A stretch of 64,000 nucleotides of DNA, taken from assembly GCA_947568835.1 (NCBI GenBank), contig OX387604.1, positions 19,063,076 to 19,127,075 on the forward strand, written 5' to 3'. The notes beneath the pieces were generated by a model. The model was given only the letters and a program-made list of their open reading frames with translations, searched no databases and was not told where the DNA came from. This DNA is from Protonemura montana. Lineage: Eukaryota; Arthropoda; Insecta; Plecoptera; Nemouridae. A program made the position numbers and the translations under genes. Shown here piece after piece: positions 35,567 to 46,784 of this stretch (positions within the stretch are counted from its first letter, which is position 1; each line of letters opens with the position of its first letter).

Positions 35567-37859
35567 TGTCTTTAAAATATCTTATTTTCTCATAATTCCG
35601 AACCAGCAATACCAATATCCTAGTGATGAAACCTTGTTTGAGTTTACATGACTGACTTTGCAATAATGATGTTTTTTTTATCCTCATCTAGGATTTGCTT
35701 TGGTAAGAAAACATCCCTAGTGTGGCATTAATTAAAAAATCATGTGGTCATTAAAATAAGTTTGTGTATCCAGTTGCTGTGCTCAGCCTTAGTTTCAAAT
35801 ATGATATTTGGAAACGAGTCCACACAAAAATGTAATATTTTGAAATTCGGCTTGAGCTGAACGCTGACGAGCCCCTTGCACTCATGGCCATTAGCCATTG
35901 CAATGAAACATCTTGTAGGTGTTGTATACTTTATTTAGGTTTCATTTAAATTATACTGCAATCTTACTTGCGTTCATTTGTGTAACTTGCGAGAGGTTAA
36001 AAATATGTGGAGATAAACTGGTACTCGATTTAAATTTTGTCATCACTGGCCAGTAGTTCAGTTGTTGCAGAGGTTATCGTAGTAGCTTATCCATGTAGGG
36101 TAGTTGTTGCCATTATTTACCAACAAGTTATCTATTGTGGCTTACCACCATTTGAACCTCTCGGTAAGTTTCATAAAAACACCACTTTCATATTACCCCT
36201 ATGGCATATTGCAGTCTTTTCTCCTATTTTATATTTGATTGAATTTGCTATTTTTAATGTAGTAGGCTGCATTTTACTGATACGAAAACATCAATTTTAA
36301 CCCTGCTTTAAGCTCTTATAAAAAATCACTGTTTAAAAAATTCCAAAATAATATATGCATGCATCTAGTGTGCATGCCATATTTCAGAAGAAAGATTTAT
36401 GATACTGGGCCTTTTCCCAATTTCTTGGATAGGTCAGATCTTTTTTGAGCTATTTCTGGTCTAGGTTTCATCTAGGTTTCAAGCTACTAAAATATGCTTC
36501 ATAGCAATCAGCTTGGAAAAGTCCAGTTGTGTTTGCATAAATTAGCTTCAGTGAACAAGAAAATATCGTTGCGGTTAAACTTAGCGGTCCAGAGGTGCAG
36601 TAGGATGTAGAAATAGATGGTGATGCTCTGATTTGAAAGACAGTTGGATTAAAACATAACCTAGGTCTATGTTTCGACTGCTATGGTGTGTTCATCTTTA
36701 GTAGGTTCTGGTGTGGAGCGATCATGACAGCCTGAAAATGATCGCTCCATTCAGTCGAAATGCAGACCAAAGTCTGTTCTAGGACGCTTCAAATCAGAGC
36801 ATCATCGTACCTTCTACGAATAGTCATCCTTATTCTATCGCACCGGCATCCTACGACAGCTCTGGACCACTCCGTTTAACCACAACAGTATTTCCTCACA
36901 TCATATATTACACCAATAAAGATTGCTATTTTTGCTTGCTTGATGCAAGTACTAGGATTATATATAAGTTGTATTCAATTTAAACAGCACTTTATTTGAT
37001 ATTATAATGGGTCATCCATTGAAATCCATTTCTACCAAATAACCAAAAAAGGATATAAATTATAAATGCAACATTCTTACAACATTTTTCACTCGAACTT
37101 TTATGCTCATGAACCTGCCATATACAGGTATGCAACCCACAGTACTGTTTTGTTTTGCAAATAGCTTGTCTCAAAGGGATGGCTACCGCCCAAATACACT
37201 AGGATTAATTTGAGTTTGCCACTTTCTGGGGTGCTTGTACCAACCAGGAAAATATGACACCATGATGCTACTGTTAGCTATCCGATTTAAAAGCAACAAA
37301 ATAATGTTTTTCTTTGGTTGAAACATTTAATAATTCCAGGAAAACAAAATATTTAATGAAAAACAATAAATATTTATCAACCAAAGTTAAAATTAATATA
37401 TTTTGGATTACTTTTAACTTCTATCAGGTTTAGGCAGGAAACCAAGCTCGCAAACTGCTTTTTGGCAGCCATTGCTAGAATCCGCTAGTGTACGGTAGGT
37501 ATTTAGCAGAAGTCATTAGGACTTTTAGTTTTGCATTTAAGTTCTTATTTTTCAATAGAATTAATTTCACGTAAATAAACTGATAAATCCACAAAGAATT
37601 TAAGTACATGATGCATTGTTTGGTCATAATTTTCTGGTTAATTTCAAACTCCCCGGTGAAGACTGGCTTAATTTTGCATTTTAAAGTTGGCAATGTGTAA
37701 TCAGAGTCCACCAGCTTGTAGCAAGGTAAGGCTAACACAACTGTAGTCGTTTTCAGATGTTATTGGGGTTCTTCAAATTTTCGCAACAATTTGGCACTGC
37801 TAGCACACAAAGCAAGTCTCTTACAACAAGTTGCGTGGTTGTTTTCAGAGCCATGGTAT
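35567..37859. other. Intergenic, nothing recognised
   Basis: AT-rich DNA with several short open frames that lack splice sites or homology. I looked here for the missing N-terminal exons of MRI1 and found none. Confidence 0.5.
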
Positions 37860-38050
37860 GATGTTGAGATATGTTTTGCAGTTTTGCTCTGTGTTGAGGA
37901 GTTTTTTGGTCTCAACGTTTCGACGAGGTACGTTTCGACGAGGAATGGCTCGTCATCTTCAGGAGAACGATGCTAACGTCGAGACGTTAAGCCCTTTTTA
38001 GGACCAAAAAACTCAACACAGAGCAAAACTGCAAAACATATCTCAACATC
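37860..38050. repeat. Foldback (palindromic) element of 191 bp
   Basis: Left arm (gatgttgagatatgttttgc, then AGGAGTTTTTTGGTCTC) pairs with the right arm (GGACCAAAAAACTC, then gcaaaacatatctcaacatc) over about 65 bp. The centre has two copies of GTTTCGACGAGG and an inverted GTCGAGACGTTAAGCCC. Single, non-palindromic relatives occur at about 14990-15060 and 38380-38455 (AACGTCGAGACTTTAGGCCC and related), so this is an interspersed family. Confidence 0.8.
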
Positions 38051-39416
38051 TCTTACAACTGTTGAATCTTCTTTTAATTTCAAGTGCTTGCACTAGAATA
38101 AAATAAATTGGATTGCAATACATTTTGGCTAGTGCTCACTTTGGTAGCTTTTTGATTAATTATCATCGCAGGATTGGAGGAGGGGTACCTTTCAAGTCTG
38201 TGTTTCCCTCCCGAGATTATAAATTGTCAAATTGAGCCTTTGCTTTGCTTGCTAAGCTCAGCCATTAAAGGCATTATATAGCTATTAAAAAGCTATTACT
38301 TGCTTCTGCTCTCTTCCTGTTTGTTGTCAGGTGTTTGCAGCTAATACCAGCCACTTCGACACATTCCTAAAGATGTTTAGCACCAACGCCGACGAAATAT
38401 AAACTTTTTAGGTCCTTTTTACGACCGCAAGTCAATCTCAACAGAGAAAACCGTTACACACATCTTTATTAATTCTATGTTCCTTTAACTCTAGAACACG
38501 TTCTAAGTAACATAGCCGATTAATATCAAAGCTCTATCTCGTCAAGTAAGAAAGTTTGCTTACTCGGCGAGTGTTGCTGACAATTTAATATTGATAGTCA
38601 GAGTAATTATTTATTTTATTCCCTCAAATGTGAATGATCATTGGCATGTGAAAACGTGCAGGTCAGCATAGGACGCCCCATGCTAACTGACTGTAGCTGG
38701 GGTGTCGCCTACCGCGCGGGGAAGGGGGAACGCTCACAGAAATAAAAAAAGTCTGCAGAGACGTTCAGAATCTGCCATTTTGTAGCCAATGCTTCAAGCT
38801 TCCACATGATATCAAAATTGAATGTCTTTGTGATATTAACTTAGCCAGTAAAGTGAAGTAATGTGTAGTGAACTTTTTGATACTTTTTTGCCACATCTTG
38901 TCCATTTTTGCCTAGATATAATGGTAGAATTTAAAAAAAAAAATGTGTGTTCTAAGTAAGACTGGTTAAGCCAAACTCATTTATTGAAGGGAGAACCATG
39001 TTACTTTTAAACCAAATTAATTACGTAGCTCTGAAGATTTTTTAATTTTTTTGTAAAAATTTGGATTCCCTCATTTTTTTGGAGGTGCTCCATTGATATT
39101 TTTGTGTACTTTTTTTACCACACGTCCGTTGCACTATTGGAAAGATGTGGTAACATTTTCAGCTTGTTATACTGCCGATTAAGCAGATTGCCATATTGGA
39201 GTTGATATTGCTCGACTAACATTATTTAACTGTTCATAATCTACTTCATTACCAGAGTGCAATCGTTGAGTGATTCCAAAGGGGTACGCAAATTTTGTTT
39301 ATTGTATTTTTTCAAAAATAAAGTGACAGGCATTTAAATGTTTGCAATAATGTACTGGATGAAAATTGTACTTTTGGTTTAATTTTGATTAGGTGGTATA
39401 AAAAATATCAACTAAG
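38051..39416. other. Intergenic, mostly unrecognised
   Basis: Contains the partial foldback relative at about 38380-38455. The part closest to the hAT transposase may belong to that element, but its left terminus could not be found. Confidence 0.4.
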
Positions 39417-40815
39417 TTCAAAAAACACCTCCCTGGTCAACTAAAAGGGTTATGCGAAACCCGATGGGTTGAAAGCCACGATTCCGTCCTCATGTTTAAG
39501 CAAGAGCTGTCAGCCATAATTGACGCTCTCGAGGAAATTAGTGATTGGGATGATACAGATTCATCTACACAGTCGAAATCACTTATATCGACACTCGCCA
39601 CCTGCGAGTTCATTATATCTCTCCTCTGTTTAGCTACCGTACTGAGCATATCGAAACCACTCAGTATTGTCCTGCAGAAGAAGAGCATGGACATGAACGC
39701 CGCGGCGGACTGTGTGGCGGACTTGGTCGATTCACTTGCGAGGATGAGGGACGATGCCACTGAAATCTTTGCGCAAATATTTTCAGACGTCACGTCTTTC
39801 TGTAAAAATTTGGGTGTGGACATAACTTTACCTCGCCTTGCTAAAAAACAGACCCACCGAGAGAACCATCCTGCGAATTCGCCCGAAGAGTACTTCAGAC
39901 GCATATTGTTTATACCGCTCTTGGATGGTGTTACAGCAGATATTAAACAAAGATTCACACCCGACACGTTAAATGCACTTAATATTTGCATTCTTTTGCC
40001 AAAGAAGATACTGACCACTGGAGAAATTATATGCAGGAGTTAACGCGGGAAATCCCAGCATTCTCAAAGACTTGGCAAAACAATTTGGAAATCACATGAC
40101 ACACGTCATCTCAAGTCAAAACGCCGACATTCGTGCAGGACTCGTCGAGCAAAGCCTTCAAGGCGAATACCAAATTTGGTCAAGCAAATGGAAGCGGCAG
40201 GAGAGCAGAGGGGACAACGTTCCATCGTTAGCCATTGACGTTTTAAAGCAATGTGATAGAGAAATGTTCCCAGCCATCCACACGTTGCTACACATATTGT
40301 GCACGCTACCTGTGAGTGTAGCATCCGCCGAACGCAGCTTTTCCACTCTGCGGCGTCTTAAATCTTGGACAAGAACGACGATGGGCCAGGACAGACTTAA
40401 TAGTCTTGCCAGACTGTCAATTCATAGGTCAAATGCAATTGATATTGACAACGTCATTAATAGATTTGCCAAAAGCAAGGATCGAAAACTAGATTTCGTT
40501 TTGTAAAATTAAAATTCTGAGTGATTAAATTTAGAAAATGTTCATACCAAAGGATAGCCGCATTGCCCTGCATTTAGCTGATAATATCAATGATAATATT
40601 AAAGAGGTGTAACCTAGATTCTAGGTTTTTTGGTTTGGATTGTCGATGTATGTCTTTGCCATTCCAAGTATATTAAACAAGTATAATAATTTTTTTAATT
40701 TTTAGTTTTCTCTTAGTTATTAATTATCATTTAAAAGCAACCAAAGAATGTTATAACTTACTATCACTTAACTTTACTATCACCTCTGAAAATGGGGGTC
40801 CTCCCTTGAAAATTC

Positions 40816-40846
<31 letters not shown>

Positions 40847-40871
40847 TAAGTCAAGGCTAGATCCGCCCCTG
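39417..40871 (+). mobile_element. hAT DNA transposon remnant, transposase C-terminal half
   Basis: Coding-like sequence starts about 39417 (LCETRWVESHDSV) and runs to about 40039. It resumes in another frame from about 40060 to 40503, ending with the hAT dimerisation motif LPVSVASAERSFSTLRRLK. The N-terminal half (zinc finger, first catalytic Asp region) is absent and one frame change is evident, so it cannot be active. A C-tract of nearly 40 bases (40817-40855) is followed by CTAGATCCGCCCCTG at 40857-40871, the reverse complement of a hAT terminus CAGGGGCGGATCTAG. No matching left terminus or target duplication was found. Confidence 0.85.
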
Positions 40872-40889
40872 CATATGGCAAGGAGTCGC

Positions 40890-41236
40890 CTGATTATCGT
40901 CACATGAGATATCGTCACATAGGCCCTACTAGATTATCGTCACATTCGATGTGGCGATAATCCTGTACTGGGAAGTCAAAAATAATGTGGCAATATTCCA
41001 GTGGATTATCAATCATCACATGAGATATCGTCACATAGGCCCTACTAGATTATCGTCACATTCGATGTGGCGATAATCCTGTACTGGGAAGTCAAAAATA
41101 ATGTGGCAATATTCCAGTGGATTATCAATCATCACATGAGATATCGTCACATAGGTCCTACTGGATTATCGCCACATCGAATGTGACGATAATACAGTAG
41201 GGCCTGTGTGACGATATTCCATGTGACGATAATCAT
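40890..41236. mobile_element. Palindromic MITE with repeated TTATCGTCACAT motif
   Basis: The ends are inverted (GATTATCGTCACATG.. and ..CATGTGACGATAATC). Inside, the motif ATTATCGTCACAT or its complement recurs about ten times in both orientations. A stretch of about 124 bp is directly duplicated (about 40905-41025 and 41030-41150). No protein is encoded. Many inverted and direct subterminal copies of one 12-13 mer resemble transposase-binding iterons of MITEs. The family was not identified. It lies 19 bp beyond the end of the hAT remnant. Confidence 0.7.
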
Positions 41237-41736
41237 CGTCCCCATGGCAAGGCGCTTATTGCAGATAATTATTGTGACAGAATGACAAATTGGTCGTTAA
41301 TTAATTATGTTCTAGATATGCCCAGAAAAATCTTTAAGTCAGGAACGCCAAAGCAATAAAAATGTCTAGTCAATTTTCATTCAAACTATTTCCTAGATCT
41401 GTGCCCAGATGTGTACATGACCTTTTCTTGCCCAATATGCACAGCTAATTTATTGTAACAGCAAACCCCAAAAACTCAAAATTGTTAATGAATACTGAAC
41501 TAAAAATGATGCCGCGAAAATCAGTGAACACCTTTCCTGATAATTTGTATGATTTAGTTTGCCGAAGAAATAACCTAATGTTAGAATATTGTTGGTTTGT
41601 CGTCTGGCAAGAGACTGGATATGAAAATTGGGGAGAGGAAAGAAGAGTGGAGTTAGTAACTAGTTACTGAACTTCTGAGAGGAGCGATGGTGGCTTATAA
41701 GTTGTGTTGATGACACACAATGCAAATGTTTTTCAG

Positions 41737-43826
41737 ACCACGTCTACTGCACCGAAACTAGGCCCTATAACCAAGGTGCCCAGCTCACTGCCTACGAGCT
41801 CGTTCACGATAAGATTCGTGGCTCTTTGATCGGCGACAGTATGGTCGCTTCACTGTTGAAATCACACAACATTGCTGCAGTCGTCGTTGGGGCTGATCGC
41901 GTTGCAGCCAATGGCGACACGGTCAACACGATAGGAACCTATCAAGTAATATCTCTTACTGAACATTTTTACAATTTACAGTTTACTTTCAACTGTTCGA
42001 TCAGTGATATGATTTTTTTTCTGACTGCTCGCGTGATGACTGCTATACGATTTTCAATTTCGTTCATTTTTGCGTGATTTCTTTTCCTTCTTTTTTCTAC
42101 CCTAATCCATTTATCAGCCTTTGATCTCCCTGTTTATCAATCTACCTTCCAAACTCCCTGCCTTACAAACTCCCAACATTCCAAACGTGAAATTGCTAAA
42201 AATGAAATGCCAGGCACGTGTTAATTTTCGAGTTGTTCTAGATAGCAGTGCTTGCTAAATATTACAACGTGCCCGTGTTCGTGGCTACCCCCTTTGCGGC
42301 CATCGACCTGAGAATCCCAAACGGGGAACGCATAGTGATCCAGGAGCACCCTGCCAAAGTGATGACGCACATTGGGAACGTTCGCATTGCTGCCGAAGGT
42401 ACGTACCCTTACGCAAACCCTCTCGCAAACCTTCACGCAAACCGTCACGCAAACCCTCACGCAAACCTTAACACAAACCGTCACGCAAACCGTCACGCAA
42501 ACCGTCTCGCAAACCCTCACGCAAACCTTCACGCAAACCTTCACGCAAACCCTCACACAAACCCTCACGCAAACCTTCACGCAAACCTTCACGCAAACCC
42601 TCACACAAACCCTCACGCAAACCTTAACACAAACCGTCACGCAAACCTTCACGCAAACCCTCACGCAAACCTTCACGCAAACCTTCACGCAAACCCTCAC
42701 GCAAACCCTCACGCAAACCGTCAAGCAAACCTTCACGCAAACCCTCACACAAACCCTCACGCAAACCTTCACGCAAACCTTAACACAAACCGTCACGCAA
42801 ACCTTCACGCAAACCCTCACGCAAACCCTCACGCAAACCCTCACGCAAACCTTCACGCAAACCTTAACACAAACCGTCACGCAAACCTTCACGCAAACCC
42901 TCACGCAAACCCTCACGCAAACCGTCAAGCAAACCTTCACGCAAACCTTCACGCAAACCCTCACGCAAACCCTCACGCAAACCTTCACGTAAACCTTCAC
43001 GCAAACCCTCACGCAAACCCTCACGCAAATGCGCATATCGAGGAAAGTCATGCTGGGTTGTGTGAGTGTGGCTGAATATATTGCGTTGTTTGACTGGAAA
43101 GATGAACTTAGGAATTTTGGAAGGTAGGAGAGGTAGAGTAGGAGGAGCTCAAGATGATTGAGCAAAAACACCGTGGTGTTATTGTTTCGGCTAACGCCTT
43201 TGTCACTGAAAGAGGCGTTGAGAAGAAATGATTAAATTATTGATTATCTTATCAGATGATTATAAAGATGATGATGAACCTAACCTAGCTTAAAGGTAGA
43301 AGTCGAAAGCCGGTGCCGGCACGTAGCCTACTTCCGTCGAAAAGCACCAAGGCGACCACCGGCTTAACATCCCTTCCGAAGGACGGTACAAATCGAACAG
43401 CATGATTCCTCCACAAATCTATGCTATCGAGAGGTTGATAAGCAAGGCGAATGAAGTTGCTGTCCTAACTTTCATCCCTCCAACCGCTCTCCCAAACAGA
43501 ACTGGTCGTAAGTATGATGGTCACCCATCCAATACCTTACTAAGCGCAGTGTTGCTTAACTTCGGGGATCTCACGAGAATCGGTGTGTCCAACATGCCAA
43601 ACCGCTCGGTTTTGTTATAATCTTCGTGGGTGAAAAGATATCTGGATTGTTTTTTGAATGATTTTTGGATGTTTCAGGCATCCCTTGCTGGAATCCAGCC
43701 TTCGACATGACTAACGCTTCGCTCATCACTAGCATTGTGACCGAGAGGGGTGTGTATGAGCCGTCCCAGCTGCTTGCTCTGCGCCACAACATGGAGGCAG
43801 GGGAGAACGTCCTTCCACTCTCTTAA
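41737..43826 (+). CDS. MRI1: Methylthioribose-1-phosphate isomerase, C-terminal exons only
   Basis: Three exons, 41737-41945, 42242-42398 and 43678-43826, in consistent phase, encode about 171 residues ending in a TAA. They match the C-terminal half of MRI1/Mtn[55 protein letters not shown], and [10 protein letters not shown] followed by [11 protein letters not shown]. The enzyme converts methylthioribose-1-phosphate to methylthioribulose-1-phosphate in the methionine salvage pathway. The Asp of GADR is the catalytic acid; the catalytic Cys lies in the missing N-terminal part. The N-terminal exons (about 190 residues) are not recognisable between IARS1 and 41737. AATAAA at 44049-44054 and 44065-44070 can end the transcript. 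The gene may be complete with very diverged upstream exons, or a partial duplicate. Confidence 0.88.
42405..43030. repeat. 12-bp minisatellite in MRI1 intron, about 52 copies
   Basis: Head-to-tail copies of ACGCAAACCCTC with variants at one site (cctc, cttc, cgtc) and a few aca/aag changes. It begins 6 bp after the GTACGT donor of the preceding exon. On the minus strand each unit has a GGG or GG run followed by TTTGCGTGA. Unit length is a multiple of three, so long open frames occur on both strands; these are not genes. Confidence 0.95.
43265..43617 (-). mobile_element. SINE with 5S-rRNA-derived head, reverse orientation
   Basis: Read on the minus strand, the head is at about 43617-43520 (GAAGTTAAGCAACACTGCGC, GGATGGGTGACC) and the body continues through GGTGGTCGCCTTGGTGCTTT to about 43265. 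Same family as the copies at 14549 and 17698. It lies in the last MRI1 intron, 60 bp before the final exon. Confidence 0.85.
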
Positions 43827-44859
43827 ATCCTGGGCCTTCCACACATATTTCGTCAAAACAAATTTATTACGATTTTTATTTGTACGGAAAGTCAATGTTA
43901 TGCGCTGAAGAACTCGGGCTCAAATATGTCCCAGCTGGACTCAAATAGATCATACATTTATTACATACTTATACAACGTACTGATGTGATTGCATACCAA
44001 GTCATTTTAGACACCTGTCTGTTGATTTCTTATATAAATTCAAGTGGTAAATAAAAAAACCTATAAATAAAATATATCTTGAACTTAAATGAAATCCGTA
44101 TCCTGTAGTAAGAAAGTGCCATAGGGTGGCGAATGCGGATTGCAAAATGGAACCAAAATTTTGGAAGCGGAGGCTCTGTGTCGGCATATGGTACGCGGGA
44201 TGGAGATAAGGTTGAGAATTTCGGGCGTAGTGGTGGTCCGGGTGGATGTTTGCGTCGGGTCAGCGATGATGTCCTTACCTTGATTACTTAATTAGATTGC
44301 AAGGTTTTCAGAACTCGGAACACTTTCTGAATTCTGATTTTTTTTTCAAAATATTGTTATGTTTTATACAAATTAAACGTCACTTTTCACGATCTTTCAT
44401 CAGCGTCGTCGACTAACGCTTTGTCCATAAAAAAGCGACATGATGAGACAACATAAAGAGATAAAATGTATCAAAATGTGTTCAAGAGAACAATGTCAAA
44501 ATGTGACAATAACGGATGAACACTAACGCGTAATTATAATACTTTCCATGCGTTCCCATTTCCAATTGAAATAAACGTTTAAATATTTAAAATGTGCATT
44601 CACCCATTGTGCAACTTTTCAATATCAGCTGAATTTTTTACTACAAGTAGAGCGGCAATTTACATGTTTTAAGTTGATAATTAAATCTTTGCATTACTCA
44701 TTCCCGATTATGTAATTCTCTGTAATCACTGATTTCATCCAATATATAGTACTTTTGTTCTATAACTTATATAGTACTTTCTTTAGCACACTTCCAAAAA
44801 ACGTATTATCGAGGTTCGTGTCCTTGGGTCCATGAGTTTGGGTGAGTATGCTAAAAATT
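43827..44859. other. MRI1 3' flank, otherwise nothing recognised
   Basis: Holds the two AATAAA signals near 44050-44070. A GC-richer stretch at 44160-44280 shows no recognisable exon. Confidence 0.5.
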
Positions 44860-45560
44860 CGACTAGTCACTGTAGTGACAGATGGTCACAAGGTGGTCAA
44901 AAAGAACCCTGACCCGGGTTTGGGAAAGATGATGATCTTTGCTTCCTTCCGTGGCCGGGGGAAGGGCTGCGGTCGCAGGCTAGCGTTTCCGATGAAGACG
45001 AGACGTTCGCATGTGGCTCCTGGTAGCTCTTTGATTGCTAAGTTGGTGATGCGATCGTGGCCGGGTGTCTGTCTATCCTTCAGTTGTCTACGTAGATCTC
45101 AATCTCTTGGAAGGTGTCTGGTATCACTGGTTGGTGTGTGCCGTCTGTTTGTGTCCGCTGAGGAAGTGGCCAACTGCCACTGTAAAAGCGGCTGTAATGC
45201 GGCCGGCGGGATTTGGGGTAAATTGCCTTTAAAGTGAGGTCAGGACCTCCACCTTGTCCTTTGCACTGAATGCCAGGTTGCCCTAAATAGGGAGGGTCAG
45301 GATCGGTTTGTGAAAGAGGCGACGAGTCATTGACAACATGGAGTTGTCCTCGACTGCTTCATCCGAAGACGAATGACGATAGTAAGAGAGAATATCCTGG
45401 CTTTTCCTGCTTTGCCTGCTTTTCCTTTCCGATCTCGCCAAGGTCACTTGTGCGACATCGTTGCCAGCACTGCCATTCTCGGTTTATATCAAGAATCAAG
45501 TTCTTGGCGTGGATCGGTAGTTCGAAACTTGCATCTCGTCGAGGATTGATTGAACGCTGG
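44860..45560 (-). mobile_element. Degenerate LINE (Jockey-like non-LTR) reverse-transcriptase fragment
   Basis: On the minus strand around 45070-44890 the translation reads PGHDRITNLAIKELPG, then FPRPRKEAKIIIFPKPGSG. This matches the fingers/palm start of Jockey-type reverse transcriptases (PGPDGI.N..LK.LP ... FP..WK.A.VI.I.KPGK). Stops interrupt the frame upstream at several places and no catalytic YADD block is present, so it is an old 5'- and 3'-truncated fragment. Its outer limits are approximate. Confidence 0.65.
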
Positions 45561-46784
45561 TCTCAATGGAGACCACGATGCTCGCCGTAAGGTGCTGAGT
45601 CAAGGTCGCTCCCCCGAATAAGCCGGCATACATAGCTCGTGCTCAAACTTGATAGGCGGGATGAGGAACGTGAACGCGAACCGGTTGGGTAAATCGAAAA
45701 TCTTTGCAAAGAAATTCGGTATTTTCAGATTTATAAATCTGCAGTGTCTATGCCAAAGCTTCTGGCCTCAATTTGGCATCACATTTTGTGTGTTTGTCTA
45801 TTACTAACAAGATTATTGAAGAATTGAAGTAGAATGAACCGATTTTTTGGGGAATTTATTTGCTGTGTACTAAAATTATCGCGCATACCTAAGTTCATAT
45901 TTACTTATAAAGTATTCTCACGACCTTCCCACCCTCAGCGTCACAGCAGATTACCAGCAGAAATCAGAGCAGCACAAATATTCAAGAGGGCAGCTAACAA
46001 ACAGAAATAATATGCCACAGTGCCAAGTGGCTAAGCTCTCATAGCTTGAAAAAGATGTGATTGCACACATTAGATTTTGGATCTCTCTTTCTTGAAAGCA
46101 AGACGCAACATAAGTCTCCGCATCCCGTGATTGTCAAGCTCACTGTCTTGAGAGTTTGATATTTAGACTCTGCCGGCCGCGCTTTAAAGGTACAATACAA
46201 AGGTATGTACGAAGATGCAGACCTATTAAAGTCCTAAATTAAAGTATATTCCCTGATTGATCAATCCTGACCGTGAATTACCTCTGTTCTCAAATAATGG
46301 TGTGTTTCACTTGTAACAAGTAGATTTTTAATTAATTGGTTAGATTGTGTGTCTTTGCTTCAAAGTTGTGATGTACACTTGATCGTCAGAATTTCGAAAG
46401 CTGTTTGCCAACGTAGGTTCCTATTTTTCTCTGTTGAAGCAAACCATGGTGTCTTCGTTTCCAGGTATTACAAGCTTAAGCGATATCTTAACCTCGAAAT
46501 GCAAAAAAAAAGCTTACTAATAGTTGATCTTGCTTGCCCATAGGTTTTGTGAAATTTAAAAACATAAATTACACCACACAATATATAACTCTTTTTATTG
46601 CATGTATCATCGTTCGAGCAGATTTGTTTTCTGCAACACTCAAGACTGCATGGCGGCAGATAGCCAAAATATTGTTTGAATTTTTGTTTGGATCAATAAA
46701 CCGCGAATTTTATAATTTAGAATTGTAAAAACATGAGTTTAACATTATAAAGGAAAACACACATACATTTTTAGACGACAGAGG
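45561..46784. other. Intergenic, nothing recognised
   Basis: No exon or repeat boundary could be supported. The left part may still contain LINE-derived sequence too decayed to read. Confidence 0.4.

Noticed and set aside
36037-36300. Hydrophobic 87-codon frame downstream of IARS1
   Set aside because: AT-rich sequence readily yields such frames; no homology, splice site or promoter support.
42405-43030. Interstitial telomere repeats
   Set aside because: The unit (GAGGGTTTGCGT on the minus strand) contains GGGTTT but is 12 bp with a fixed GCGTGA part, unlike TTAGGG-type telomere repeats.
42221-43171. Frames of 206-316 codons on both strands
   Set aside because: They come from the 12-bp minisatellite. 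The real coding content is the MRI1 exon at 42242-42398.
44842-45237. Plus-strand 131-codon frame
   Set aside because: It is the antisense of the minus-strand LINE reverse-transcriptase fragment.
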